Shown here: one piece after another, positions 19,755 through 29,432 of the stretch | Position numbering within the stretch: the stretch's first letter is position 1 | Layout: each line of letters begins with the position of its first letter | NCBI RefSeq assembly: GCF_016599045.1 | Contig: NZ_JAENKV010000001.1 | Coordinates: forward strand, 1 to 64,000 | Length of the DNA stretch: 64,000 nt | Source of the DNA: Campylobacter sp. TTU_617 | GTDB taxonomy: Bacteria > Campylobacterota > Campylobacteria > Campylobacterales > Campylobacteraceae | Direction of reading: 5' to 3' | Program-made: the position numbers and the translations under genes | The notes under the pieces: model-generated | What the model was told of the DNA's origin: nothing | Databases searched by the model: none | The model's input: the letters and a program-made list of their open reading frames with translations, nothing else

Positions 19755-21164
19755 TTAACTTATAGGAATAAAAAGTTGATAATTTCTACTCATCTTTTTA
19801 TAGTGTTTATTAAAATTAGTACTTAAATTTCTTGATAAACTATTTTTTAATAACTCGGGATCAAAACTAATAAATTGCAATAAATCATTTCTATATTGCA
19901 AGCTTAAAATAGGATTTTCGTCTTTTTTATTGATAATTAAAATATTTTTATCATAGAGTTTTGAAAGACTCTCAAAATACTCTTCCATAGAATTTACATT
20001 TTCTTGTATAGGATTATAATAATAAAAACTCACATTAAAATTAAGCAATTTGCTTAAATCTACTATAACATTAGCTTGATTTTCTAATTCATTTTCATCA
20101 GAGCTTAAAATCACGCATTCTTTTAAATTATTAAAATCTGTATCTCCAATTTTTAAAATAGGAATTTTTAGTTCAAAAAAATTCTTTTTTTCTTTTTCAA
20201 AATATTTATGATCAGTAATAAACATTCCAACATCATTATTTTCTAAAAAAGAATTAAGATTTTTAAAATCTGTATTCTTATAATCAAAAAATATTTCTTC
20301 ATTCTTACTTGATGTATCTATAAGTTTTTTTATTTTTTCATAAATGCTGTTAATAGTTGGATTAATAACTCTTAAGAAAAATTTACGACTATTGGTTTTT
20401 TGACTAAAGGTAATGAGCGTATCTATAAGTCTTTCTTGTGTTAATAAACTCATATTTTTCATATCAATAATGCAATAAATATTGTTTCCAAAAGGTGCTG
20501 GAAATTGACCTAAATTTCCGCGTATATTATGAAAAACACTTTGAAGTACTACAGGATCTCCTACTATCAAAATACTATCATTTGGATAGAGTATAAAACT
20601 TGGTTTTACAAAATGTATTTTTGAATTCCTATAAACTAAAACAATGCGCCATCTTTTTTGCTGGATAAAACCTATGTGTCTATAGGCAAAAATAGAACCT
20701 ACTGGGATTTTAATCTCCATAATCTCACCAAGTCCAAGTCCTATATATTGAGCTGTAAGAGCAACATCAGGTAAAAAATCTAAAAATCTTCTGCTTAAAG
20801 CACTTCTTGCATCAACGATCTTACATTGTTCATCGTTGATAACAAGTCCCCAAAAATCCATAATATTAATTTCTAATTGCGAATTTAAAGATCTTAAGCT
20901 TTCATAAGTTTTTTTAGTATCAAATTCATTATCCATATAGATTAAAGCTTGTTTATAATCTTTTGTCATAATAAGCTCAAGTCTAGCTGTGCTAGTAGGA
21001 TCAAATTTATGAAATTCTAAATATTCATTATTTATATTTAAATCAATATTTGTATCATTTTGATAAACAATGGTAAAAAAAAAGTTTAATCCTTTTTCAA
21101 AACAAAGCCTTTCTAAGAAATGCTTTGCTAAAATACCATCAATAATTATTAAAATATGATTCAT
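19755..21164 (-). CDS. Conserved TrkA/RCK-like protein of unknown function
   Basis: The product is 469 residues with no membrane segment. The N-terminal part (1-120) looks like a Rossmann fold, beginning HILIIIDGILAKHFLERL. The middle (about 130-210) resembles an RCK_C/TrkA-C ligand-binding domain, with LGEIMEIKIPVGSIFAYRHI and PNDSILIVGDPVVL. The rest is less recognisable. TrkA-like proteins gate potassium channels by binding nucleotides, but no channel partner is next to it; the MscS gene two genes downstream is the only channel. It is the first gene of the operon and faces tgt across 31 bases. H. pylori has an equivalent gene (HP0282) in the same order. Family placement is moderate; the role is unknown. 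Confidence 0.7.
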   Translation of the reverse strand: MNHILIIIDGILAKHFLERLCFEKGLNFFFTIVYQNDTNIDLNINNEYLEFHKFDPTSTARLELIMTKDYKQALIYMDNEFDTKKTYESLRSLNSQLEINIMDFWGLVINDEQCKIVDARSALSRRFLDFLPDVALTAQYIGLGLGEIMEIKIPVGSIFAYRHIGFIQQKRWRIVLVYRNSKIHFVKPSFILYPNDSILIVGDPVVLQSVFHNIRGNLGQFPAPFGNNIYCIIDMKNMSLLTQERLIDTLITFSQKTNSRKFFLRVINPTINSIYEKIKKLIDTSSKNEEIFFDYKNTDFKNLNSFLENNDVGMFITDHKYFEKEKKNFFELKIPILKIGDTDFNNLKECVILSSDENELENQANVIVDLSKLLNFNVSFYYYNPIQENVNSMEEYFESLSKLYDKNILIINKKDENPILSLQYRNDLLQFISFDPELLKNSLSRNLSTNFNKHYKKMSRNYQLFIPIS

Positions 21165-21195
21165 TGTTTCACTCCAAAAAAGGAAATTATAGCAA

Positions 21196-22323
21196 ATGGA
21201 ATTTAAATTAAAACATAAAGATCAAAATGCAAGAGTTTGTGAGATTAAAACTACCCATAGTTCTTTTTTAACGCCTATTTTTATGCCAGTTGGGACACTT
21301 GGGGCTGTAAAAAGTCTTGATGCTAAGGATCTTTTAGATTTACTTGATGCTAAAATTATTTTAGCAAATACTTATCATTTATATTTGCGTCCTACAAGCA
21401 GTGTGATTAAAAATTTTGGAGGATTACATCATTTTAGCGGTTTTACTAAAAGCTTTTTAACAGATAGTGGTGGATTTCAAGCATTTTCTTTAAGTAAAAA
21501 TTCAAAACATTGTGAAGAGGGGATAGAGTTTAAAAGTCATATTGATGGAAGCAAACATTTTTTTACTCCAAAAAGTGTGCTTGATACTCAATATGATTTT
21601 AATTCAGATATTATGATGATACTAGATGATTTAGTAGCTTTACCAGCCGATCTTAAAAGAATACAACTTTCAGTAGATAGAACAATAAAATGGGCAAAAG
21701 AATCTATAAAATATCATAAATTACAACAAGAAAATGGAATAGGGATTGGGCAAAATATTTTTGGTATAGTGCAAGGTGGAACAGATTATAGTGAAAGAAA
21801 GCGTTGTGCTTTAGCTTTAAATGAAATGGAATTTGATGGTTTGGCTATTGGAGGTTTAAGTGTAGGTGAAGAAAATAAACTTATGTATGAAACAGTTGAA
21901 AATGTTACAACTTTTATGGATGAAAAACGTCCAAGATATTTAATGGGAGTTGGGACTCCAGAAGACTTGGTTGAAAACATTGAAAGAGGGGTTGATATGT
22001 TTGATTGTGTAATGCCAACAAGAAATGCAAGAAATGGAACTTTTTTTACTACTTTTGGGAAATTTAATATTAAAAAAATGGAATTTATAAATGATCATAG
22101 TCCTATTGATGAAAAATGTTCTTGCTATACTTGTAAAAATTATTCAAGAGGATACTTAAATCATCTTTTTAAATCAAAAGAATTAACTTTTTTTCGTTTA
22201 GCAAGCTTGCATAATTTGCATTATTATTTAACGCTTGTTAAAGATGCTCAAAAAGCAATTCTTTCAAATTCTTTTTCTAAATTTAAAAAAGAATTTTATT
22301 CTTTAAGAGGTGTGCAGTGCTAA
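21196..22323 (+). CDS. tgt: tRNA-guanine transglycosylase (queuine/preQ1)
   Basis: The enzyme swaps guanine-34 of GUN-anticodon tRNAs for preQ1, the start of queuosine modification. The 375-residue length is typical. Visible motifs are [12 protein letters not shown] (active-site Asp), the substrate loop GGLSVGEEN, the nucleophile region [14 protein letters not shown], and the zinc site CSCYTC with a downstream His in YLNHL. It overlaps the CorA-like gene by seven bases and lies head-to-head with the TrkA-like operon. The start ATG lies at 21196. Confidence 0.97.
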   Translation: MEFKLKHKDQNARVCEIKTTHSSFLTPIFMPVGTLGAVKSLDAKDLLDLLDAKIILANTYHLYLRPTSSVIKNFGGLHHFSGFTKSFLTDSGGFQAFSLSKNSKHCEEGIEFKSHIDGSKHFFTPKSVLDTQYDFNSDIMMILDDLVALPADLKRIQLSVDRTIKWAKESIKYHKLQQENGIGIGQNIFGIVQGGTDYSERKRCALALNEMEFDGLAIGGLSVGEENKLMYETVENVTTFMDEKRPRYLMGVGTPEDLVENIERGVDMFDCVMPTRNARNGTFFTTFGKFNIKKMEFINDHSPIDEKCSCYTCKNYSRGYLNHLFKSKELTFFRLASLHNLHYYLTLVKDAQKAILSNSFSKFKKEFYSLRGVQC

Positions 22324-23075
22324 ACGAAAATTTAAAGAAAATTTTGCAAAATAAAAATTTAGAAACACTTTATACTGATTTTGGAGAGCAAAAAATTTTT
22401 ATTTTACATTTTGATCAGAAATTAAAAGTTTTTTCGTTTGAGGATAAAAATATTCTTTTTTTAAAAAATAATGAAGAATTTATACCTTTTAAAATAGAAG
22501 ATTTTACTTCTTTATTTAAAGAAATTTTAGAAAATATAAAAAAGCAAAATACTCAATTTCAAAATATCATTGAATATAAAGAAAATATGATTTTAAAAGG
22601 GAATTCTATTAAGAATTTTTTAAAGAAATCTTTCGTTTTAAAGCAAAAAATTAATAAAAATTTAAAATTTTTGATACTTTTAAAAGATTCTTTAAAAATG
22701 CTTTTAAACGATCATCTTTTTTTGAAAAAAACTTTAAAATTATTATTATTAAATGTTGATATTCTTATAAATAGCATTAAAGATAATCTTTCGCATCTTG
22801 ATGCACTTTATATTTTATCAAGCTCTATTAAAAATGAAACAATGAATAAAAATATTTATCTCTTAAGTGTGCTTTCTGTGATTTTTCTTCCTTTAAATCT
22901 TATAGTAGGTTTTTTTGGAATGAATACAAAAAATCTTTTTTTAGAAAATAATCCTTATGGAACCTTATATATATTTTTTAGCATTTGTTTTATTTTAATT
23001 TTTGGCTTGTTATACTACAAAAGCAAGAAAGTTAAAGAGCTTGAATTTGATGATTATTTAAAAAAAAAGAAATAA
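22317..23075 (+). CDS. CorA-like divalent metal transporter
   Basis: The protein has 252 residues: a long helical cytosolic N-terminal part, then two C-terminal membrane helices (about 183-207 and 213-235). The CorA selectivity motif GMN lies between them, in GFFGMNTKN. It should form a pentameric channel for Mg2+ or related metals. It is shorter than E. coli CorA (316), like other small CorA-like proteins in Campylobacter (Cj1011). The start is GTG at 22317, overlapping the end of tgt, with AGAGG upstream. No terminator is seen before the tRNA-Arg gene 50 bases downstream. Confidence 0.85.
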   Translation: MLNENLKKILQNKNLETLYTDFGEQKIFILHFDQKLKVFSFEDKNILFLKNNEEFIPFKIEDFTSLFKEILENIKKQNTQFQNIIEYKENMILKGNSIKNFLKKSFVLKQKINKNLKFLILLKDSLKMLLNDHLFLKKTLKLLLLNVDILINSIKDNLSHLDALYILSSSIKNETMNKNIYLLSVLSVIFLPLNLIVGFFGMNTKNLFLENNPYGTLYIFFSICFILIFGLLYYKSKKVKELEFDDYLKKKK

Positions 23076-23103
23076 ATTTTTGCTATTTTTAAGATTTTTT
23101 ATA

Positions 23104-23109
23104 TATAAT
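23104..23109 (+). promoter_or_regulatory. -10 box of tRNA-Arg
   Basis: TATAAT lies 15 bases before the first base of the tRNA, in a T-rich setting typical of Campylobacter promoters. Confidence 0.6.
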
Positions 23110-23124
23110 TTTCATTTTTATTTT

Positions 23125-23201
23125 GCGTTCGTAGCTCAGCTGGATAGAGCATTTGATTGCGGTTCAAAAGGCCAGAGGTTCGAATCCTCTCGAGCGCGCC
23201 A
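23125..23201 (+). tRNA. tRNA-Arg (anticodon GCG)
   Basis: The cloverleaf is complete. The acceptor is GCGTTCG/CGAGCGC with one G-T pair, discriminator G and encoded CCA. The D-arm is GCTC/GAGC, the anticodon stem TTTGA/TCAAA with loop TTGCGGT, and the T-arm AGAGG/CCTCT around TTCGAAT. Anticodon GCG reads CGC and CGT (wobble inosine not possible from G34). Confidence 0.95.
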
Positions 23202-23284
23202 TACTTTCTGTTTGATCTGCTTGATTGTAATAACTCTTTTTGCTAAAATATTTAAATTAAAAAAACAATATCAAAAGATGATCT

Positions 23285-23533
23285 ATGAAAAAAAATACCG
23301 TTACCGAAGCTTCTATTTATGAAGCACAAGGTCTTAAAAATGAGGCTTTAGAAATTTATAAAAATATATTAAAAAGTGATCCAGAAAATCAAAATGCTAT
23401 TGATGCTATACGCAGACTTAGTGGATTAAGATCAAAACATACAGATTTAAATACCCAAATGCTTGATTTTTTTATTATGATGCAAAGTGAAGAAGAAATT
23501 AATGAATTTAAAAGGTGGTTAATAAAAATATGA
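23285..23533 (+). CDS. Small TPR-like protein
   Basis: This 82-residue cytosolic protein contains one clear tetratricopeptide-like unit, YEAQGLKNEALEIYKNIL followed by DPENQNAIDAIRRL. TPR units bind other proteins. It overlaps the next gene by the ATGA arrangement at 23530-23533. The same pair precedes cca and purU in C. jejuni (Cj0787-Cj0790), so it belongs to that cluster. No function can be assigned. Confidence 0.75.
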   Translation: MKKNTVTEASIYEAQGLKNEALEIYKNILKSDPENQNAIDAIRRLSGLRSKHTDLNTQMLDFFIMMQSEEEINEFKRWLIKI

Positions 23534-24063
23534 ATATTGAAGATTTAGCTAAAAAAACAATTGATGAAATTAGTATAGAAATTAAAGAAAAAGAAAGACA
23601 AAAAAGTATTTTAGAAGAACAGCAAAAAGAACTAAATATTCAAAATAAATTAAATGAAATTCATACTAAAGAATCTAAAGAAGAATTTCCTAGCGTTGAA
23701 GAAATTTCTATACAAGAACAAGATAATGAAATTGAAAATGATATTTTAAAAGAACAAACCAAAGAATTTCAAAATGAAAAAAAACTACAAATAAGTCAAG
23801 AAAATAATAATTTTTTAGAAAATATTCCACAAATTGATGAAGCTTATTCTTATATACAAGAAATAGAAGAAAATGTACTAGAAAAAAAAGAAAATTTAAA
23901 TTATCAAGATGATATTTTTTTAAAAAATTTACGAGAAAGAATTTTAGTTTTATTTGAGGGTTTAAATAGTGTAAAAAAAGATAAAGTAGAGCAAAAATTA
24001 ACATTAACGATAAATTTTTTAGAGTTTTTACTTGCAAAAATTGAAGATAAACTTAAAAAATAA
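23530..24063 (+). CDS. Glu/Lys-rich coiled-coil protein of unknown function
   Basis: The protein has 177 residues and is highly charged and mostly helical. A low-complexity middle (EEQQKELNIQNKLNEIHTKE and similar) precedes a better-ordered end, IFLKNLRERILVLFEGLNSV and TLTINFLEFLLAKIEDKLKK, that may form a helical pair. There is no signal peptide or membrane segment. The ATG at 23530 is preferred to GTG at 23515 because AAAGG lies upstream and it forms an ATGA overlap with the TPR-like gene. Its end overlaps cca. Same position as Cj0788 in C. jejuni; unknown role. Confidence 0.72.
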   Translation: MNIEDLAKKTIDEISIEIKEKERQKSILEEQQKELNIQNKLNEIHTKESKEEFPSVEEISIQEQDNEIENDILKEQTKEFQNEKKLQISQENNNFLENIPQIDEAYSYIQEIEENVLEKKENLNYQDDIFLKNLRERILVLFEGLNSVKKDKVEQKLTLTINFLEFLLAKIEDKLKK

Positions 24064-25138
24064 TCCTGATATTAATTTTATAGTAAATTTTTTAAAACCT
24101 TATACCAAAAGAGCATATTTAGTAGGTGGAAGTGTAAGAAATTTATTATTAAATCTTCCATTAAATGATTATGATATAGAACTTTATGATCTTACTTGTC
24201 ATCAATTTGATGAAATAATGCAAAAACTAGGAGCCAATGGTTTTGGTAAAAGTTTTTTTGTTTATAAATATAAAAACTATGATTTGGCTTTAGCAAGATA
24301 TGAAAATAAAATTTCAAAAGGTTATAGAGGCTTTGATGTTAAAATTTGTCAAATAGAAAAAGATGGGGCAAGAAGAAGAGATTTTACTTTTAATGCTCTA
24401 ATGATTAATATTTTTAATGGTGAATTTTTAGATTTTTATGGTGGATATGAAGATCTTAAAAATAAGACCATAAGACACATAGATGCTAAAAGCTTTAAAG
24501 AAGATAGTTTAAGAATTTTAAGAGCTATTGTTTTTGCAGCAAGATTTAATTTTATCATTGCTAACGAAAGCTTAGAATTGATGAGAGAGATGGATATAAG
24601 CGATCTTAATTTGGAGCGTATTAATACAGAACTTTATAAATTTTTTAAAACAGAAAATTTGGCATTGGGTTATAAATATATACAAGATTTAAACTTAGAA
24701 GAAAAAATTTTTTTTCATAATTTTAATGATAGTCAATTTGAAAAATTACTTAAAAATACTAGAGAATTTATTAAAGATGAGGCTTTATTTTTATATCTTT
24801 ACTTAAATTATTTTAAAATTGATTTTAATGAGTTTTTTAAAAAAAGTAAGTTAAAAAAAGAATTATTATCAAAGGTAAAAGAAGAGTATTTTGAAGGTGA
24901 AATAAGTGATTTTGAGCTTTTAAAAATTGCCTTAAAAAAACCCTTAAATTCTTGGCTTGGTCTTTGGGATAAAGAAAGAATAAAAAGAGCAAAAAAATTA
25001 AAAGTATATGATAAAAAAATTGCAATCAATATTGATATGGATAAAATTTTTAAAAGCAATTTAAATGGAAAGGATTTAGGAGAATTAATACAAAAAGAAA
25101 AAGAAAAAGAACTTTTAAAATATCTACAAAAGGATTAG
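24032..25138 (+). CDS. cca: CCA tRNA nucleotidyltransferase / poly(A) polymerase family
   Basis: This class II nucleotidyltransferase adds or repairs the 3' CCA of tRNAs. The protein is about 368 residues. The head domain has AYLVGGSVRNLL and the metal-binding DYDIE in place of DxD, then KDGARRRDFTFNAL and the neck motif FKEDSLRILRAIVFAARF. The C-terminal body is helical and poorly conserved. The start is uncertain: TTG at 24032 or TTG at 24041, both inside the end of the preceding gene and without a clear ribosome site, which suggests translational coupling. The purU gene follows after three bases. Both tRNAs in this window already encode CCA, so repair is the likely job. Confidence 0.88.
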   Translation: MQKLKINLKNNPDINFIVNFLKPYTKRAYLVGGSVRNLLLNLPLNDYDIELYDLTCHQFDEIMQKLGANGFGKSFFVYKYKNYDLALARYENKISKGYRGFDVKICQIEKDGARRRDFTFNALMINIFNGEFLDFYGGYEDLKNKTIRHIDAKSFKEDSLRILRAIVFAARFNFIIANESLELMREMDISDLNLERINTELYKFFKTENLALGYKYIQDLNLEEKIFFHNFNDSQFEKLLKNTREFIKDEALFLYLYLNYFKIDFNEFFKKSKLKKELLSKVKEEYFEGEISDFELLKIALKKPLNSWLGLWDKERIKRAKKLKVYDKKIAINIDMDKIFKSNLNGKDLGELIQKEKEKELLKYLQKD

Positions 25139-25141
25139 ATT

Positions 25142-25966
25142 ATGAAATATATTTTAAAAATTAGCACCAAAGATCAAAAAGGTTTGGTTTATAAAATTTC
25201 TCAAATTCTTTTTGAAAATAATATTAATATTATTAAAAATGACGAATTTGTAAATGAGGAAATGTTCTTTTTTAGAGGACTTTTAGAGGGAGAGTTTGAT
25301 AAGGAAAAATTGCTTAATAATTTAAAATTAATAATGCCTTGTGATTCTTTTATCGAACTTTATGAAAAAAGAAAAAAAGATATTATTATTTTTGTAACAA
25401 AGGAAAGTCATTGTTTAGGAGATTTGCTTATAAAACATTTTAGCAATGAACTTGAAGCCAATATTAAAGCTGTGATTTCAAATTATGATATTCTTAAACC
25501 ATTGGTAGAAAAATTTAATATTCCTTATCATACATTTTCTACAACTGATAAAAGCAAAGATGAACAAGAAAAAGAAATTTTATCTTGTTTAAAAAATTAT
25601 AATTTTGATTATTTGGTTTTAGCAAAATATATGAGAATTTTATCACCTTATTTTGTTAAATGTTATGAGGAAAAAATTATTAATATTCATCATTCTTTTT
25701 TACCTGCATTTATCGGAGCAAATCCTTATAAGCAAGCTTATGAAAGAGGGGTAAAAATTATTGGAGCCACAGCTCATTTTGTAAATGATTGTCTTGATGA
25801 GGGGCCTATTATTACTCAAGATGTTTTACCTGTTAATCATGAATATACTTGGCAAGAAATGCAAAAAATAGGTAGAGTTATAGAAAAAAATGTATTGTCT
25901 AAAGCTCTTGATTTGGTTTTTGAAGATAGAGTTTTTATTTATAATAATAAAACTATTGTATTTTAA
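25142..25966 (+). CDS. purU: Formyltetrahydrofolate deformylase
   Basis: The enzyme splits 10-formyl-THF into formate and THF, balancing the one-carbon pool and feeding formate to purine synthesis. The protein of 274 residues has an N-terminal ACT domain (1-80, KISTKDQKGLVYKISQILFE) and a formyltransferase domain. The catalytic region is INIHHSFLPAFIGANPYKQA, with TAHFVNDCLDEGPII containing the active-site His and Asp. It follows cca directly, as in C. jejuni (Cj0789-Cj0790). A strong terminator follows its stop. Confidence 0.95.
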   Translation: MKYILKISTKDQKGLVYKISQILFENNINIIKNDEFVNEEMFFFRGLLEGEFDKEKLLNNLKLIMPCDSFIELYEKRKKDIIIFVTKESHCLGDLLIKHFSNELEANIKAVISNYDILKPLVEKFNIPYHTFSTTDKSKDEQEKEILSCLKNYNFDYLVLAKYMRILSPYFVKCYEEKIINIHHSFLPAFIGANPYKQAYERGVKIIGATAHFVNDCLDEGPIITQDVLPVNHEYTWQEMQKIGRVIEKNVLSKALDLVFEDRVFIYNNKTIVF

Positions 25967-25996
25967 AGCTTGAAATTCATTCAAGCTTATTTTTTA
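25966..25996. terminator. Terminator after purU (bidirectional)
   Basis: The nine-base arms AAGCTTGAA/TTCAAGCTT have a five-base loop and are followed by ATTTTTT on the plus strand. On the minus strand the preceding run is weaker. It separates convergent purU and the beta-barrel gene. Confidence 0.85.
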
Positions 25997-26923
25997 AAAG
26001 CGATAACCAATTCCGGCTAAAAATATCTGATAGGTTTCATCATAAAAACTAATATCGTTATTTTCTTTTTTAAGAATATAAGTAGCATATGAATAAAGAT
26101 TTTTTTTGTCTAAGAAATTATTTTTAACAACCTTTAAATTAAATTTTATCTCATTTCCAGAAGCTTTTTGATTAAAAAGTGGATTAATTTTTTTAGCTTC
26201 TATTTTATTATAGGCTATTTCAGGAGATAAAATATAATCTTGCATAAAAGGATGATTCAATCCAGCGCTTATTCCGTATCTTGAGAAGCTTTGTGCTTTA
26301 CCATCTGCATCATTGTAGTCATAATTTATCCCTGCATTAAAGAAAGAATAATTATATTTTAGTTCAATTTGATGAAAATATCCATCACGTTTTAAAGAAT
26401 TAAGCGTAATGAGTTCTTGATCAATTTTATTTTTTGCAAAAAGATAGCTTAAATTTATATTTTGTAAAGCATCAATTTCATAACTTGTTCCTAGTTTAAT
26501 ACCAAATTTACTAACATCAGTTTCTTCTCTATTTTGTTTTGTAAGATAAGGATTAGCGTAAGCTTTTTCTCTTAATGAGCTAACAAATGCTAAAGAAGAG
26601 GTAAATTTTTCCAAATATGATCTTTCATAACCTAAAGAAATTCCACTAATATCTCTTCCATTATAGTTTTTTAGAAAAAGTCTATCGTTGTCAATTAAAC
26701 CACCATAATAAAGTTCAAATCCTAAAAGCAAACTTGCTTCGGCGCTAGAATGAGGATTTTCATTAAGACTACTTATATAATCACGATTAGCTAAAGGCGA
26801 AAGATTGCTTTTGATATCTCTAATGCCAAACCCAAATGAAATATTTCCACTAAAACCTTGGTTAAAATCTGCTGCACTTAAAAACAACGGGATGAAGCAG
26901 AAAGATAATAATATTTTTTTCAA
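25994..26923 (-). CDS. Predicted outer-membrane beta-barrel protein (DUF2860-like)
   Basis: The protein has 309 residues with a signal peptide (1-17, PLFLSAA). Alternating amphipathic strands such as SGNISFGFGIRDI, INLSYLFAKNKI and QIELKYNYSFFNAGINYDY follow. It ends in an aromatic residue, AGIGYRF, the usual signal for outer-membrane barrel assembly. The opening FNQGFSGNISFGFG recalls the DUF2860 family of Campylobacter and Vibrio. No substrate is suggested. It stands alone between purU and dnaB with its own promoter region. Barrel prediction is strong; the family name is tentative. Confidence 0.72.
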   Translation of the reverse strand: MKKILLSFCFIPLFLSAADFNQGFSGNISFGFGIRDIKSNLSPLANRDYISSLNENPHSSAEASLLLGFELYYGGLIDNDRLFLKNYNGRDISGISLGYERSYLEKFTSSLAFVSSLREKAYANPYLTKQNREETDVSKFGIKLGTSYEIDALQNINLSYLFAKNKIDQELITLNSLKRDGYFHQIELKYNYSFFNAGINYDYNDADGKAQSFSRYGISAGLNHPFMQDYILSPEIAYNKIEAKKINPLFNQKASGNEIKFNLKVVKNNFLDKKNLYSYATYILKKENNDISFYDETYQIFLAGIGYRF

Positions 26924-27051
26924 ATTTTTTCTCCTTTTAATTTTGAAAATAAAAAGGGATAATGTTAATTAAATTTGTATTAATTTCGTATAAATTTATT
27001 TTTAATTTGTTAAAATTTTAATACAAAGTTATTTTTAGAGGTTAAAAATTT

Positions 27052-28431
27052 ATGAAAAATCAAGAATATTTTGATTTAGATTTAGAAAGAGCTATTTTAA
27101 GTACTTGTTTATATAGCGAAGATGCTTATGCTAGTATAGCCGGAGATATTGAGATAAAAGACTTTAGTTTAAAAGCCCATCAAGATATTTTTAAAGCTAT
27201 TATTGCTTGTGTAAATGCCAATAGCCCTATTAGTGTAAGTTTTATTAAAAAATACAATAAAAATATCGATGAGAATGTTTTAAATGAAATTATAGCAACG
27301 CCAACTATGATCGATTTAGTGGCTTATGTAAATGAACTTAAAGAAAAATCAATTAAAAGACAACTTTTAAATTTTGCCTATCTTTTACCAAGTCGTATTA
27401 ACGAAGAGCGTCCTGTTAGCGAAATTTCTGATGAAATCGGTAAAGAAATTTTTAATTTGACAAATAGGATTAATTCTAATGATATTAAAAGCTCAGAGAT
27501 TGTTGTGAGCGAGCTTTTAGAAGAATTTAAAAAGCAAAAAAGTTTAGAAAATAAAGGATTAATAGGACTTGATACAGGATTTGATGAGCTTAATTCTATG
27601 ACTAAAGGTTTTAAAGGTGGAGAGCTTGTTATTGTCGCAGCAAGACCCGGTATGGGTAAAACAACCTTGTGCTTAAATTTTATAGAAAAAACTTTAAGAC
27701 AAAACAATGGAGTGGTAATGTTTTCACTTGAAATGCCAGCAGTTCAAATTATGCAAAGAATGTTGTCTGCAAAAACTTCTATTCCTTTGCAAAAAATTAT
27801 TACTGCAGATTTAAATGATAATGAATGGGATCGTATAGGCGATGCTTGCAATGATTATATAGAAAAAAAGTTTTATATTTATGATAGCGGTTATATAACA
27901 ATTACAGATGTAAGAGCCATTTTAAGACGCCTTAAATCACAAGAAGAAGGAATAAAGCTTTGTGTGATAGATTATATAGGACTTATGATGAGTAATTCTA
28001 ATTTTAATGACAGACATTTGCAAGTAAGTGAAATTTCAAGAGGTTTAAAACTTTTAGCAAGAGAACTTGATATTCCAATTATCGCTTTATCTCAATTAAA
28101 TCGTTCATTAGAAAATAGATCCAATAAACGTCCAATGTTAAGTGATTTAAGAGAGAGTGGGGCGATAGAACAAGATGCTGATACAATTTTATTTGTATAT
28201 AGAGATGAAGTTTATAGAGAACAAGAAGAAAAAGAAAGAGAAAATAAAGCTAAAGCCGAAGGAAAAACTTATCAAAGAAATTTTATGCCAAATCCTTTAC
28301 AAGAAAATGCTGAAATTATTGTAGGAAAAAATAGAAATGGACCAGTAGGAATGTGTGAAGTTCTTTTTTTAAAAGATAAATCTTCATTTGCTGAAAAGCC
28401 AAGATTTGAAAGTGTTGAATTTAATGGTTGA
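27052..28431 (+). CDS. dnaB: Replicative DNA helicase DnaB
   Basis: DnaB is the hexameric 5'-3' helicase at the replication fork. The protein of 459 residues has an N-terminal domain (1-100, DLERAILSTCLYSEDAYASI), a linker helix and a RecA-like motor. Walker A is RPGMGKTTLCLNF, Walker B is KLCVIDYIGLM, and the DnaB motif SQLNRSLENRSNKRPMLSDL and the arginine finger region follow. The start ATG at 27052 has AGAGG upstream. The lpxD gene follows after 18 bases. Confidence 0.97.
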   Translation: MKNQEYFDLDLERAILSTCLYSEDAYASIAGDIEIKDFSLKAHQDIFKAIIACVNANSPISVSFIKKYNKNIDENVLNEIIATPTMIDLVAYVNELKEKSIKRQLLNFAYLLPSRINEERPVSEISDEIGKEIFNLTNRINSNDIKSSEIVVSELLEEFKKQKSLENKGLIGLDTGFDELNSMTKGFKGGELVIVAARPGMGKTTLCLNFIEKTLRQNNGVVMFSLEMPAVQIMQRMLSAKTSIPLQKIITADLNDNEWDRIGDACNDYIEKKFYIYDSGYITITDVRAILRRLKSQEEGIKLCVIDYIGLMMSNSNFNDRHLQVSEISRGLKLLARELDIPIIALSQLNRSLENRSNKRPMLSDLRESGAIEQDADTILFVYRDEVYREQEEKERENKAKAEGKTYQRNFMPNPLQENAEIIVGKNRNGPVGMCEVLFLKDKSSFAEKPRFESVEFNG

Positions 28432-28449
28432 TTATAAAAAGGGGTTAAA

Positions 28450-29406
28450 ATGAAATTAAGCGAAATTGCTAATTTTTTAAGTTTGGATTATAAAGGTGAG
28501 GATTTAGAGATTAAATCTTTAAATTCATTATTAAGAGCTAATTTTATGGAGCTTACTTATTGCGATGGGGAAAAAAATATTAAAGATATTGCAAATACAG
28601 GTGCTGGTGCTATTTTAATAGCAAAAGAATATGAGCATTTAGTTCCTAAGCATACAAAAGTTTTAATAAGTCCTAATGCGCATCTTCATTTTGCTTTTTT
28701 AAGCAAACTTTTTGCTAATAATTTAATTTCAGATGTTAAAGAAAAAAAACAACAAATTGCAAAAAGTGCTAAGATTATGCCAAATGTATATCTTGGAAAT
28801 AATATTTTTATAGGAGAAAATGTTATTATTATGGCAGGAGCATACATAGGAGATAATGTAGAGATAAAAGATGACACTATCATCCATCCTAATGTTGTAA
28901 TTTATAATGATACTAAAATAGGTAAAAAATGCCATTTGCTTGCAAATTGTGTTATAGGAAGCGATGGATTTGGTTATGCACATAATAAAAATGGAGAACA
29001 TTTTAAAATTTATCACAATGGTAATGTAATTTTAGAAGATTATGTAGAAATTGGTGCTTGTACAACTATAGATCGTGCAGTTTTTGATAGCACAATTATT
29101 AAAAAAGGAACAAAAATAGATAATTTAGTTCAAGTGGGTCATAATTGCCATATAGGTGAAAACTGCATTATAGTAGCACAAAGTGGAATTTCTGGTTCTA
29201 GTGAGCTTGGGCGTAATGTTATAATGGGCGGACAAAGTGCAACAAGTGGGCATTTAAAAATAGGAAATTTTGCTACTATTGCAGCAAGAGGAGGAGTTAG
29301 TAAAAACCTTGAAGGAGGAAAAGTTTATGGAGGTTTTCCTATAATGCTTCAAAAAGACTGGCTTAAACTTCAAGCAAAAATTGCTTTAAAATTTAAAGAA
29401 AAATAA
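28450..29406 (+). CDS. lpxD: UDP-3-O-acylglucosamine N-acyltransferase
   Basis: LpxD adds the second (N-linked) acyl chain in lipid A synthesis. The protein of 318 residues has an N-terminal uridine-binding domain (1-100) followed by a left-handed beta-helix of hexapeptide repeats, such as IGENVIIMAGAYIGDNVEI. The catalytic His is in QVGHNCHIGENC, and the conserved GISGSSELG and ARGGVSKNLEGGKVYGGFP follow. It sits 18 bases after dnaB and converges on cmeF across a terminator. Confidence 0.95.
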   Translation: MKLSEIANFLSLDYKGEDLEIKSLNSLLRANFMELTYCDGEKNIKDIANTGAGAILIAKEYEHLVPKHTKVLISPNAHLHFAFLSKLFANNLISDVKEKKQQIAKSAKIMPNVYLGNNIFIGENVIIMAGAYIGDNVEIKDDTIIHPNVVIYNDTKIGKKCHLLANCVIGSDGFGYAHNKNGEHFKIYHNGNVILEDYVEIGACTTIDRAVFDSTIIKKGTKIDNLVQVGHNCHIGENCIIVAQSGISGSSELGRNVIMGGQSATSGHLKIGNFATIAARGGVSKNLEGGKVYGGFPIMLQKDWLKLQAKIALKFKEK

Positions 29407-29432
29407 TGCTTTAGCTTTAAAGCAGTTTTTTT
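29407..29432. terminator. Terminator between lpxD and cmeF
   Basis: The stem TGCTTTA/TAAAGCA has the loop GCTT and is followed by G and seven T's on the plus strand. It ends lpxD transcription, and the T-run overlaps the last codons of cmeF. Confidence 0.8.

Noticed and set aside
23080-23322. 80-codon open frame including AQLDRAFDCGSKGQRFESSRARH
   Set aside because: It is the translation of the tRNA-Arg gene, a well-known false protein.
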